Shown here in pieces: positions 22,792 to 34,128 of a DNA stretch of 64,000 bases. The position numbers and the translations under genes are program-made. The stretch covers positions 543,800 to 607,799 of the forward strand of contig MU839089.1 of the NCBI GenBank assembly GCA_030685235.1, read 5' to 3'. How positions within the stretch are numbered: the first letter of the stretch is position 1; every line of letters starts with the position of its first letter. The DNA is from Copromyces sp. CBS 386.78. Taxonomy: Eukaryota; Ascomycota; Sordariomycetes; Sordariales; Sordariaceae. Below the pieces are notes generated by a model, which saw only the letters and a program-made list of their open reading frames with translations, was not told the origin of the DNA and made no database searches.

Positions 22792-23001
22792 CCAGGAGTC
22801 TTGGGATTGTCGGAGGATTGTTCTTGTTGATGAAGTTCGGGGTCTATGGGCCCCTGGTACCCTTCAGCACCGCCGCCGTTATGACCTGTCTGGGCTCCAG
22901 GAGCCTCGGGATTTGTGGAGGTTTCCTGTTGTTGATGAAGTTCGGAGTCTATGGGCCCCTAGTACCCTTCAGCACCGCCGCCGTTATGACCTGTCTGGGC
23001 G
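22792..23001. repeat. 105-bp tandem duplication in the HAP3 3' end
   Basis: Two adjacent copies of a 105-bp (35-codon) unit, in frame with HAP3. In minus-strand sense the unit starts GCCCAGACAGGTCATAACGG. The copies differ at a few sites, one of which makes TAG in the first copy where the second has CAG. Confidence 0.88.
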
Positions 23002-24297
23002 CCATAGAGATTGTAGCCTTGAGCATCGCCGCCCTCTTGCTGACCGAGGTCATTGCTGGAGAAACCGCCCTGTCCAGGTTGGTTCTGGCCCTGAGGTGCA
23101 CCGTAACCTTGACTGCTGGGTCGATTCTGCTGGTTCTCGCTACGATTGGTCTGATTCTGCTGCTACTGGAGTTAGCCGGGTTTTCATATTCTCGCCGTAC
23201 CCTCGGGATCGTTATTGTCATGTCTCGGTATCGTATCGGCCGAAACGCCACGAGGCAGCAATAAGATCCGTGGTACGAAAGGAGCCCCGCGGAACAAGGA
23301 ACTTGTTGAATGGAGACCTACTTCTCTGTACTTGGAAAGGTAAATCTTCAGAGCCTCTGCATAGTTTTCAAATCCCAGAGACGTCATGGCGAACAAGATG
23401 TCCTCGCCGTTGACGGTCTTGCGCTTTTCTTGCTGGCATTTTTCCGAAGCTGTGATAGGTCAGATTCAACTTGTTCCTCTGACTGGATGACCTCTGGCTC
23501 CGACGTACCTTCACTGGTGATAAACGAGATGAACTCGCTAACGCACTCTTGCATGCACTCCTTTGCCTCTTTGGCTATCTTTGCATTTTCGGGAAGCGCA
23601 TTCTTCATAATGCGAGCGACTGGGGCAAAGTTGCGTATGTTAGCATCATAAGCGTCACATCTATCGGCCTTGGAAGAGGAGGAAGAAGCGCGCGGCGCTT
23701 CGGGCGACTTGGGCGACGAATGGTGAGACATGGAAGTGTGTAGAGAATATGCGCAGCGGCTGTTCTAGAAGTGCTCTCGAGCCCAAAGCAGCAGCAGCAG
23801 CAAGACAGAAGCGAAGCCAGTCGGAGACGGTCTCGGGTCTGTTTCTCGTCGCCAAACCCCCAGCCATGAATGGACATGGTGCCATGCAAGCGCAAGCGGG
23901 CGTGCTGCTCTGCTCTGGCTGGCCACACGGCTAGAACACAAACCACATACTCCCACGAGCGAGGCGGGCGCACACACGAATCATGGTCTGGTGACTGTCC
24001 ACAAAGACCTAGAGACACAAAGAGGCTCAAGGGCCCGCCGGCACCGAGACAGAGGCCAGAGACAGATAGGGACGGGTAGAGGAAGGTAGGTCAAGAAGGG
24101 CAAGAGAGGATAGGCAACGAGGTGTGTAACATACCATTGGCTATGGGCAACCACCGGTCCTGCTCCTTGACTTCGAACTCATACTGGTTGAGCCCGCTCG
24201 AGTGTGGGTCCTGAGGGTCGTTCATTTGTGGTTCCTCGCCGGGTGACGGTGCACCTTGTTCGACATCCTTTGAATTGGATTGGGGGGAGTCGGACAT
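22959..24297 (-). CDS. hap3: CCAAT-binding complex subunit HAP3 / NF-YB
   Basis: Four exons (24297-24135, 23619-23509, 23449-23322, 23162-22959) give 201 residues. The histone-fold core is assembled across three exons: [10 protein letters not shown], then [20 protein letters not shown] and [12 protein letters not shown], then [34 protein letters not shown]. This is the NF-YB/Hap3 fold that pairs with Hap5 and Hap2 to bind CCAAT boxes. The first intron is long (515 nt), the third is 159 nt and ends at a TAG acceptor before a Gln/Asn/Gly-rich C-terminus. The frame closes at a TAG that lies inside the first unit of a 105-bp tandem duplication; beyond it the frame stays open to a TAA at 22782-22784. 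The histone-fold identification is firm, the C-terminal end less so. Confidence 0.92.
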
Positions 24298-27200
24298 ATT
24301 TGGCTACCTGCAGCGGCTGCTCACGTCTTTCTAAATTCCTTGGACTGCCAGCTCGCACAGACTGATTAAAGGTCGGTGATGTGTCGTTGGACACGTTGCA
24401 AGGGTGTTAGGTAAGGCTTGAGGCCACTTTTTTTTTCTTGGGCGGCTCGGCCTGCAGGCGACTGCGTCAATGTCCCCCTGCTTTTCGCGTGTCCAGGGAT
24501 CCTTCAGGCTGTGATGGAGGGCCGGGGCTGGGCACGATGGGACTTGATGGGGTACCTTGTGGTGACTGGTGGCGATGAAGAGGAGGGACGGGAAAAGCCC
24601 GAGACTGGATATGGCAGCCCGAACCCGAAGCAAAGGAACGCCCCGACCTTGGCTTGTCTGATGTCTCTTTCTAGCGGCACGCTCGGTACCTGTAGCGAAG
24701 AGTGAGGTGACTGTTCCGGGGTTGAATGGGTGGCCCGACGAGACTGGTGACTGGACGGGGCACTGCGGGTCCTACCCAAGGGTGCAGGGTGGTGTCTCTA
24801 GCGCGGGCTTGCCTGGAGACTCTCTGGGGCTCTGGAACCTTGCCGGCGTCCGCTGGATGGATCGCCTTACTGCAGGACTGGTGCGGTCCGTAAACAGGAT
24901 GACCAACGGCCACCAAGATTTCTGGGTGTAGACCGACCCTGCCGCAAGTGTATATTCCCGTGTCCCCGGATTCGACGTTTCGTCAAGTCCGTTCTCTTGC
25001 TGCTGCTGATGGCCTCCTTATGTTGTGTGTCTCTGTGTACACACGGGTCGCTGTTACACCACACGGCGATGGGCTGGTGATGGTTGGTTCTTTGGCTCTA
25101 TTTGTCCGGGCCAGCGCAGGGCAGAGCAACGCGTCTTGTTCTTTGATCCCGCGGTGGGGGTATAAAGAGACAAGCAGTCTAGTGTAGAGTAGATTGTATT
25201 GTGTATCGATGATGATGCTTTCTGCCTGGTGTTCGCCTCGTGGAAAAGGTAACCTGCAAAGTCGTGTCAGAAGAGCAAATCCAGTCGACTAATGACCAAT
25301 AACTTGGCCGAACGCGGGACTACGACAGTGGATTGGACTGGGATGGGTTTGGGGGGCAGACGAGACGGGGCACAGGAGATGGAGACGGACGACTGGAGCG
25401 GTAGCGTGATCACTGGAACCCGGACTGGGGAAGTGTGGAAAAGGCCGGTCGGTAGAAGCTAGGACCGGGAAGGTTGGGATGGATGTTGTTCAACGCCCCT
25501 CCTTGGACTGCCGCGTTCTTGAGGGGCCAACAAGCAGCAACAGCAACAGCAGCAGCAAGCACCTCACAGCACCTCATGGCGCTCACGCAAAAGACGGGAT
25601 GACTGTGGTGTTGCCTGTGTGTGTGGTGGTGATGCGCGCAATGATGCAGTGCGCGCATGGCAACATGGCAGCAGCAAGGCAAAGGCGGAGTCTGGCTGCT
25701 GGTCTGGCTCCTTCACTAGACTCCATAGTCCCGTCTCTAGTGTAGTTTCTCACGATGTGTACGTACCAGTTGCAATATCAAGAGATGAGTGGTCTGTATG
25801 GCCCCGTTGCTTCAGGCTTCGCGTAGAGTACAAAAACGGGTTTCTGCTTTGTCCTGGACGGGGTTGTCGGACGGCGTGTGTATCCACGTCAAAGGAAGGG
25901 GGTTGTTTGACTGGGGCGCATCGACGGTAGGGTACCTCTTGGGTTAGGGTGTCGATATACAATTGATAGAGTGAATGGATATGAAAGTGGAAGATAATCC
26001 GGGTGGTGTCTGAGTTGGCCAATATGGACGTGTGAATGCCAAGCTATGTAGTTGCAGTACGTCTGTCGTTGTCGTTTCGTTCCGTGTCTGAGATGCATGG
26101 AGACACAAAACCCAAGACAAGCCGACTCGTGGGGTTGGTTGTCGCCGAGCGTGTCAGTGTCAGCTCGTTGACAGCTCTTTCCTTCTGCGGTCTCTACCAA
26201 AACATTGCACTAACAATTTACAGAAAGAAGTTAGATTCGGGTGAAGGAAAGAGCCCGGGCATGCGGCGGGGGAGAAGCGGGCCCCATCCGAATCATGCGC
26301 CGCAATCCATCCCGGATAGGCATAGCTGCGTTGTAGTCTAATATTCCAGCGATTTAGCGAGCATCGCGACTTCGCCAGCACAACGTCGGATTTGCAAAAC
26401 GACAACACCACCACCACCACCAACAACAACAACAACCACAATCACTCCATCTACATTGCCCCTGATATCGATTGACAACGGCACATAAAACACCCAACTG
26501 CTACCTCTTGTTGTGACGTTTGCTTGGGCATACCTATGCCCTGCTTGTTGGCATCAAACTGTTTACCTATTTTGATACCTCGTTTAGACATCTACAACTC
26601 GTTGTCAAATCATCAGTTCTAAACTGACGCTTTCGTCGATATCGAAATGCAGAGGTTTCAAAGAAACTGTTCCCCTCACCCGACCCCGATGTCCTTGCTG
26701 CGATCCTAAACCCGCCTCTCCCACCTCAAACGATGGATATCATCAGTGCCCATGACGACTAGTCACCCGACTGCTACTCCTCGCCCTCAGCGAGACGTCA
26801 ATATCTGATATCCGTGGACCGACAAGAGCGGTGAAAGTGCATCGTCCGTGACCTCCTCAAAGGGTTGCATGCTTGCGACTATTAGCAAGGATAATGCGCA
26901 GCGCAATAGTTTTACTCTTCCAACTCATCAGCAACAAAAAGCAACAGTTGAGCATCTGTCGACAATGATGTCGAACGTCAACACCATTCCAGATTTGATA
27001 TCTTGGCGAAACATCAACCCCAACTTCAGGGCGACGAATGCCTGGAAGGTGGGTGGAGACGGCCTCTGATTCGACAATGGCTGTGACATATCAACACCAT
27101 CTTCAACCCAAACAACAGGAACGAGAGAAGGCTGAACGAATCCAGAAGCCCAATGGATGCCCTGAAATCCAACCACGGCTTTTGGGCCGAAAGAGAGGCT

Positions 27201-28573
27201 GGGGGGCTTTTGTTGTTGGGGGTCCAAAAAGGAGATCCCAAAGGAATGATATGCCCGCCCCCTTCTTCGTTTCCCGCCCACGATGCGGGTAACCATTCAC
27301 ACGCCATTCATCATTCACCATTCACCATCCCCCAGACACGAGGCTGGGACAACTTCAAAGGCCAACCTCAGTGGTTGTCACAAAGCCAGTTCTTCGCCAA
27401 TGATCGATTTTAGATGTAAGTTCGACAGCCTCATTGGAAGATATTCCGGAGATTATGTGAGAAAATCCCCTGTTGGCTCACAAAGCTATCACGGCCACGA
27501 GCGAGTGTCCTCCTTGGAAAGTAGTGTATAGCACCCCTCACTCGCAAAGTCCAGAAAAAGTCGGGGTTGGCCAACAGTAGCCCATTGAAACCCAAGTTTC
27601 ATGATCTGCTGCTGTACGACTGCGGAGAAAATGACGCCGTCTTTCCGCCCGCCGACGGCAAGTCCGTCATCCATCGTTTTTTTGCTTTTTGCCCGTCCGT
27701 CCGTCCGCCCGTCATCTCAGACAACCTTCTACGCAGTAGCCCATCGCCGGTCTTGTTGCTTGCCTGCTTCGCTTTGCTTTGCTTGCTCGCGGGTTCCAGT
27801 CCAATCGAAGCCCAACCAGCCAACCGCATGTGCTGGCTGGGGTTGGGGGAACGGAAGTCTGGATTTACGGCCTCCCGGTTGGGTGGGCACTGAGACGCGC
27901 CCCTTTTGCCGCTAGGCTGCAGTGAGCCTCCTTGGGAGTAGGTACCAGCATGCCATTGGGACAACTCATCAACCACACCACCACCACCACCATCATCATA
28001 TCCAGGATCTTAATAAAGCACAACACAAAAAGCACAAATATGCCGTGACAACTGTCAACCCGATCGTTTCTGCCTTGCGCGTAAAATTGGAAGAGGATGA
28101 CGACCTGAAAGCTTCTTTTGGTTATTCCATTTCCGGAGAAAGTTTCCACATCATAATCGGTCCTGCTGAGATGTCGACCGCCCCTTGACAACCCTCAACA
28201 TCGACATGATCCATGATATGATTCTAAGCACTGTCTGTCGGTTTCACGGTGCTGAAATAGAACAAAAACACTCTCTGATACGACGTCATCGCTCTTCGAT
28301 CATCATCGCCTTCAAGATGCCGAACCTTGCCCCCTCCCTCGATGAACACGTCAACAGCCGACCATCCTTGGTGATCGTTTTTATCCACTTAGTCAAACCT
28401 TTCACTTTGCTTCATTCGGGCTGTTGCTCCTCTTCACTATGACAAATCCGTCGTAAAATGGTGTCGGGGGTATTGTATCCGTACCTACACTATACCTGTC
28501 TGAATCTTCTCTCTCTCTCTCACACACACTCTCTCCCTATCTTCTTCCAACATGCCCTATCGTCTTCGTGTCC
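24298..28573. other. Long gene-poor stretch
   Basis: About 4.3 kb between the HAP3 start and the end of the prefoldin gene. I see no open frame with a recognisable domain or a convincing splice pattern. It contains several C/A- and G/T-rich runs (for example about 26400-26445 and 27975-28000). It must include the HAP3 promoter; short unrecognised genes or noncoding RNAs cannot be excluded. Confidence 0.45.
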
Positions 28574-29480
28574 TCATGACTGAACAACCTGGACGTTGTT
28601 CTTCTTCTGTATAGTTAAAAACCCGTCAGTTGACTATTCCCATTTGGTTCAAACCTTGAAGGAAAAGAAATCAAGGACACAAACCTTCCACTTATCCAGC
28701 TCCTCCTGCTTACTCTGGTATTGCTTGACCAAGTCGTTCAGGACCTTCTTCAAACCCTCGGCGTTGGTCTTCAAAGCGGGGACCACGTCCTGCACCGTCC
28801 TCTCCACCAGGACGCCATTGATCATGCGGAAGCACTTGCGGTCTGCCGGGAGGGGGTCCAAGGTTTCGAGGACGAGTCTATTTTCGGTTGTCAGTTCAGT
28901 TCAGCTCACAGATCGGAATTCACTCAAGGTCAGATCAGATCTTCCAAGGTAAGGTGAGGTACGGGTCGGATGAGGAGTCCTAGAGGGATGGGATGGGGAA
29001 AGGGGCGGTGTGACCAAGCATAAGAAAGAAAGAGGCAAGGATACAACAGACACGAGATGGGTATGATGAAAGGAAAGAAAGGTACAGAAGAAACAGGAAA
29101 CACCACCACCATTCCACAGTAAAGCGGTGTGATAACCTGTATGAAATCCCAAAACAAGAAGAAGAAGGAAGGGGCCAAAACATAAGCGATGAGATGAGTG
29201 AGGAGTTCACACCATCACCATAATCTAAATGTCCCAAGACCGAAGATCGAGATGCTTACTTATGCTCCTCAGCCTCCTGCTCAACATCACCAATCTTCTG
29301 GGCAATTTGTTGCAGAGTGTTCTTGTAAGTGGTGTACTGAAGCTGAAGGTCTGTCGTTCAGTTTGTTAGCTTGCCTGCTTGCCTCTATCGACAAGGATGC
29401 CCCTCATCTTCCTCAGATGCCGGGGACAAAAAGACTGACGCACCTTGCTGCTTCTTCGCAGCCGCTTGTTGTTGAGCCAT
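28574..29480 (-). CDS. pfd2: Prefoldin subunit 2
   Basis: Four exons (29480-29444, 29350-29260, 28877-28685, 28606-28574) give 117 residues, normal for this beta-type prefoldin. All junctions keep phase; the introns are 93, 382 and 78 nt. The protein is one of six subunits of the cytosolic prefoldin complex that delivers unfolded actin and tubulin to CCT. The N-terminal helix is Gln/Ala/Lys-rich, followed by coiled coil (LQLQYTTYKNTLQQIAQKIG, VEQEAEEHK), the beta hairpin region (LDPLPADRKCFRMINGVLVERTV), and a second coiled coil (LKKVLNDLVKQYQSKQEELDKWK), ending in KKNNVQVVQS. The last coding exon is only 33 nt. Identification is firm. Confidence 0.94.
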
Positions 29481-29907
29481 GATGAATAGATAGGTATGTC
29501 TGATATGATCACAACTCCTTTTTCAAGGCCGAGTGTAGGATGTTGGGTGAGAGGTTCTCGTCGTCGGGCAAGATTAAACAGGAGATGCTGGTTAGGTAGT
29601 GGACGGTTCAATTGGTGAAAGACAGGCCAAAAAATGTTAGTGCTCAGGAGGTGTTGAAAACCGTTGGAGGGGCAATCACAGGCTCTCTTTGGGCCCAAAG
29701 TATGGAAACTTTGGTTGGTCAAAGCTTCCGACAACCTAACCACTTCCACTTCGTTAGCTCCGGTCCAGCAGGCCTGCCGCGCTTTTTGTCGTCTTCCGTC
29801 GCGAATTCGCAACCTAAACCGATCTCCAGTTTTGCGACAACACCCCACGACTTGGTCTCATTAGCCACTTGTTTCCTCCGCGACAGCTCTCAAAACCTCC
29901 GGTCAAG
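29481..29907. promoter_or_regulatory. Shared divergent promoter region of pfd2 and cmc2
   Basis: The two start codons point away from each other and are 427 bp apart, so both promoters and leaders must lie in this segment. I see no TATA box in it. Confidence 0.6.
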
Positions 29908-30366
29908 ATGCATCCTCACTTGCATACCAAGGACAATGCCGGTACGTGGTTTTCTTCTTCTTCTTCTTGCAGCAGTCACCCAACCCTCTCTTCATACCTC
30001 CTCCAACTGCCCTCCAGCCCCTCTTCCCGGCGGGGCTTGAATCCTCCCACTATGTACCAGCCCACCAACCGAACCAAGCACGCTTCCTCCCCCCCTTCCT
30101 CTGCAGACTGACTGACCGACCGACCCTAACAACTAACCTTCTCCCCGAGTATTATAGCCTGCCACGACATCATGATCGCCTTCGAAGAATGCCACGCCCG
30201 CGGCTTCCTCTGGAAGTCCATGGGCATGTGCAACGACCTCAAGGAGCAGCTGTCGTCGTGCTTGCGTGCTGAGCGCTTCAAGAACCAGAAGGACAACCAG
30301 AACAAGGTGACGGACAAGAAGGCGATCATTCGGCAGAAGTGGAAGGAGATTGATGAGAACTCCTAA
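29908..30366 (+). CDS. cmc2: Cytochrome c oxidase assembly protein CMC2 (twin CX9C)
   Basis: Exons 29908-29941 and 30158-30366 give 80 residues. The 216-nt intron splits an Ala codon. The protein carries the twin CX9C motifs of the CHCH family, CHDIMIAFEEC and CNDLKEQLSSC, with the sequence ARGFLWKSMG between them, as in Cmc2. Such proteins are imported into the mitochondrial intermembrane space by the Mia40 relay and act in complex IV biogenesis. The N-terminus MHPHLHTKDN and the basic C-terminal helix fit the family. The gene is divergent from pfd2. Confidence 0.95.
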
Positions 30367-30681
30367 ACAACCTACAATAAACAACCTATTTACCACGACT
30401 GAGAGACGGAAGCCGAGAGTCCCGAGCCGAGCGAGCGAGCGAGCGGGCGAAGCGATTCTATCAACATACGAAACCGAGAACGAGATCGCGACCGATCGAT
30501 CGACCCTTCCTTCTTTCCCCGATCGAAGCAGCGTTATACCTCGGACTTTCTTTTTGGAAAAAGTATCGTAAGCGGAGGAAGGCTGGAGGTGGAAGTTAGA
30601 CATGGGACATGGGCGGAATACCACACACCAACTACATACATACAAACTGCAAGCGATCCGAGAGACAGACCATCAAGGTTC

Positions 30682-30682
30682 A

Positions 30683-30719
<37 letters not shown>
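30682..30719. repeat. (CA)n microsatellite
   Basis: About 18 CA units, probably in the CMC2 3' UTR. Confidence 0.92.
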
Positions 30720-30721
<2 letters not shown>

Positions 30722-31023
30722 GATACCCATCAGCAACACAACGAAGAGCATAAGGGCGGCGCAACAAACTGGCATTTGGTTTTATCCTGTAACATTTTTG
30801 GCTGGCTTATAGCACATATACTACACAAATACCAACTCCCCTCTACCAGAGTTCCCTAGGTACATACTCGTCCCAACCGAACCGTTCCAGGCCTGTTCCG
30901 AGCAAGGGGTCCAGTCCAGTCCAGCAGAACCTAAGTCCCGGGCAGCCTCCTCCTCCTCCTCCTCTTTCTACAATTAATTTGGGGGTTGTTTCCCTTCCAA
31001 GACTGTCCGTCCACCTTCTTAGA

Positions 31024-31825
31024 TTAGAGAGTCCTGCGGAAAGCATCACCAAAGGTATACAGGCCAAAAGCAGCAATGGCGCTGAGCATCAAGGGCACAG
31101 GCTTGCGGAGCTTGATGGCGCGGGGGAGGGAGGCGCCGCCGAGGACGACGGAGGCGAGGAGGCCGAGCTCGACGCCGTGGGGCTGGTTTTCCTGGATGCG
31201 GTAGCCGCCGAGGCCGTCTGTTTTTGTGCAAGGCGGGCGTCAGCAAGAATGCTAGGTTTTGCAAAGGCCGTTATGGTAGAAGGAAGGAAGGGAGGTAAAG
31301 GTATGATAGGACTGGGATGGGAGGGAGGTTGTAGATGCTGGTATAGGAAGATCGGACGGAAGCTCGGTGGAGGCGCTGGGTTCGCAGAGGTAGGTAGGTA
31401 GAACGGAAGCGGTCGTGAGGTTCCTTTGGGAGGGATAGTAGAGGTAGTGTAGGTAGGTAGGTAGGTATCGGGATTCCGGGCTGTGATGTGAAGTGACGTA
31501 CAGAGAAGACCGACAGCGCAACCGGCGATGATGGAAGGCTTCGACTTGGTACGAGCGTAGCCGGCGATACCACCGGTGACGGTCAAGGCGGAGAGGATGT
31601 AGGCGGGGAGTTCGAGACCCTGTTGAGGTTGCGGTTGCGATTGCGATTGTTAGTTAGCGGGCATGATAGGTAGCTTCAAGCATCCAAGCATCCGATACAT
31701 CCAAGACATCCAAAGTAGCCATTTGTAAACATCGGCTTCTTTCTCTCTGCCCGCCAATGTTCCGTTGCCTTGCGCAACTGAACGACGGGGCTCGTGGGCA
31801 ACGTTATTTCATCCGAACGTACCAT
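31024..31825 (-). CDS. tmem14: TMEM14 family small membrane protein
   Basis: Coding exons 31825-31823, 31619-31502 and 31217-31024 give 104 residues. The protein matches the TMEM14 (UPF0136) family of small mitochondrial or endomembrane proteins with three to four hydrophobic segments: GLELPAYILSALTVTGGIAG, SKPSIIAGCAVGLLYGLGGY, HGVELGLLASVVLGGASLPR and VPLMLSAIAAFGLYTFGDAFR. Human TMEM14C acts in haem synthesis; the fungal role is less clear. The first coding exon consists only of ATG, followed at once by GTACGT; splicing to the acceptor at 31620 gives the expected MGLELPAYIL start. No other ATG precedes the conserved Gly-Leu-Glu-Leu in frame before the acceptor. The family call is firm; the start is well supported but inferred. 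Confidence 0.88.
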
Positions 31826-32989
31826 TTTGATTTGCGACTGCCTCTGTTGCTGTAGAAACTGCAAGTGCTTGTTGTTGAAGCTTCAAAGATACAACAAGGT
31901 TCAGTTCGGAAACTTACCAAACAAGCTCGGGCTAGTAGCGAGCCCGAATGCCCGCGTCCCGGCCGCGATCTTGGGGGGACTCCGCTCACACGCAGTTACG
32001 AGCGATCGGCAGGCGGGCACCCGGGCAGGCAAGTCGGCAAGCTCAACAAAGATCGCGATTGCTGATTTGATTTGATTGGGAGCTCGGGCCACTTTGTCAT
32101 CATACCTCAAAGCTCCGAAGCAACGAACTGAAGCTTCGGGAAGAGCCGAGGATGACGGGTGGGTTGCTTGGCCCTAACCCTGATCATGAAGGAGAGATAC
32201 CCTAACCTGGCTGGCTCTTGTCTATACCAAAACATCATCGAACAGATGATCTTGAGAATGATTCATTTCATCGTTCGAGGCAGGATTGAATAGGTAGACT
32301 CTCAAGTCAACGGCAGTCAGTAGTTACACTCGATGCCTATTTTATTCCCCCCTGTCGATGAGTTCTGTAACGGTATATCCTGAGACGGGTGCAATGGGCG
32401 AGTTGTCCATTGCCCCTGGGCAGTCAATGGCATGATACTTGTGAGATCTCGAGCGCAACAATGGACAATGGATAGTGATATGTAGTGCCGTCAGTCAGCT
32501 CATCAGATCCACATAGCACCGGAAGTTCCCCGAGAGGCTATGCTATTCGTCACACATGGAAGTTCAGAAGAGCTTAAACAACAACCCTAAAGTGCGGATC
32601 TAAGCCCAGTCCGTAGAGGTATGGAAGTCCTGCCTTACCGTTAAAGCTTGTGCGTGTCATCGGTGCTCGGACAAGCGTGGAAGAGGCACAGAAGGCTTAC
32701 CATACCTTAGCTTGCGGCGCAAGGGTTAGATGGGCTCAAGTGTTCGGCGATACTTCCACGGTGTTGTCAGGATGGTGAGACCGTGAGATGGTGTGACTTT
32801 GGGATAGCAAAGAGGGAGTCTAGAATGCAGGCTTGGGGTCGGAAAGCTTGTGCGATGCTAAGCTTGTATCATGGGTGACATGTTGGGATGTGCCGACGGT
32901 GTTAGATAGGGCTGGGCCTGGGGTGCGGAACGACCATCGTGAATGTCCCGGTGGTTGGCTAAGTAATGTAGGTAACTTGGATGAAGACA
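31826..32989. other. Intergenic
   Basis: No gene supported. The first part is the TMEM14 promoter side, the remainder lacks recognisable features. Confidence 0.4.
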
Positions 32990-32991
32990 TA

Positions 32992-33190
32992 CAGTCCAAT
33001 ACTGGTCTGCTTGTTAGCTCAAGACCTTGGGTCAACTTCCCTAGGTCTTTTATATCTAATCGACTCGTTTCATTCCATTACTGAAGCGTAATCTTCCCTT
33101 GAAGATGCTAGCTCAGAACTTCAAGATGTCATCTTGAATTCAGTGTGCTAGGAGTACTTGGAAGCTACCAAACAAACCAGCATCAGGTTG
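32992..33190. mobile_element. Outer MITE family, copy 2
   Basis: The left end (CAGTCCAATACTGGTCTGCT...) and the inverted right end (CAACCTGATGCTGGTTTGTT...) are diverged versions of the terminal repeats of the element at 8648-9183, and both are flanked by TA (32990-32991 and 33191-33192). Internal blocks also align with that element read in reverse, for example CTCAAGACCTTGGGTCAACT here against CTCGAGACCTCGAATCAACT there. Most differences are C/T or G/A. It is about 199 bp long and noncoding. Confidence 0.78.
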
Positions 33191-34128
33191 TATTCGGGAA
33201 TTTGGTAGGTGGTGTGAATCAGAAGATTATCAAGTGTGGGGGATGCTCAGACTGGTGATGATCTTTCAAATTAGTTTACCGGGTACTAACACCGGAGATA
33301 CTCCAGCGGTATGGTAATGTCGGCGTCTGAAACATCCACTGAAGACCGCCGCGTGGTCCATAACGGTTCCTGGTCATTGTCCGTTATGTGTCAAACTGTT
33401 TGCGTTGAAAAGTTCTGATAGCTGCTCCTCTGGTCAGTGTAACAACACGGCTCGTGATAGTATGCTGATGTCAGTCGGCAGCCGAACGATGAAAAGAACA
33501 CGACGTTGGAAGTGAATCATTGAGATCCCGGAGGAGAGTTGCATCGTGGGAAAGGCTCCGTAAACGGGGGTGGCAGAGCGGAGTGGAAGCCGGCGTGGCG
33601 TGGCAGTGCAAGCCGTCCGGAGGTTGCACGGCATCAAACCTACAACCCCAACCACTAGAAGGAATCTTGAAATTTAAAAGACACTGGGTGGCTCTGAGTC
33701 AAACTGAATGGAATGTTTGTGATTCTGTTGACGCAGTGGAGTGTGAGAAAGTGCTGAGCCGCATCAATGAAAGGTCCTCGGGTGATCGGCCAGGGATTTG
33801 GGTTCAACGGTCCGTCAGAACTTTTGACATGGTGATATCAAAGTGACAGGCGAATCGGGATGGTTCAATATCGGTTGTGTGAAACTGAAGAGGAAGTGAC
33901 TGGAGCATGTCCAAAGAGGTCTGATCATGGCTTCGACTTCCATGCTTCCTTCCGTGCTTATGGGTTGCATATATCATTGTGATGATGTAAAGTCGCAAGG
34001 CACAGTGCAATCCAAGCCCCTGGTTTACTCGGTGGTGATGATGTCGGGTTGGTGGTTTGCAAATGGTTCGCGCGGGGCAGTGCAAGATGCCTTGTCCAAG
34101 GTGGGGTCAGCACGCCGTTAAGGTTCAA

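Noticed and set aside
22539..23264. Plus-strand open frame of 241 codons with hydrophobic stretches, looking like a membrane protein
   Set aside because: It is the antisense of the HAP3 C-terminal exon, its intron and the 105-bp repeat; the apparent membrane repeats mirror the Gln/Gly-rich coding repeat.
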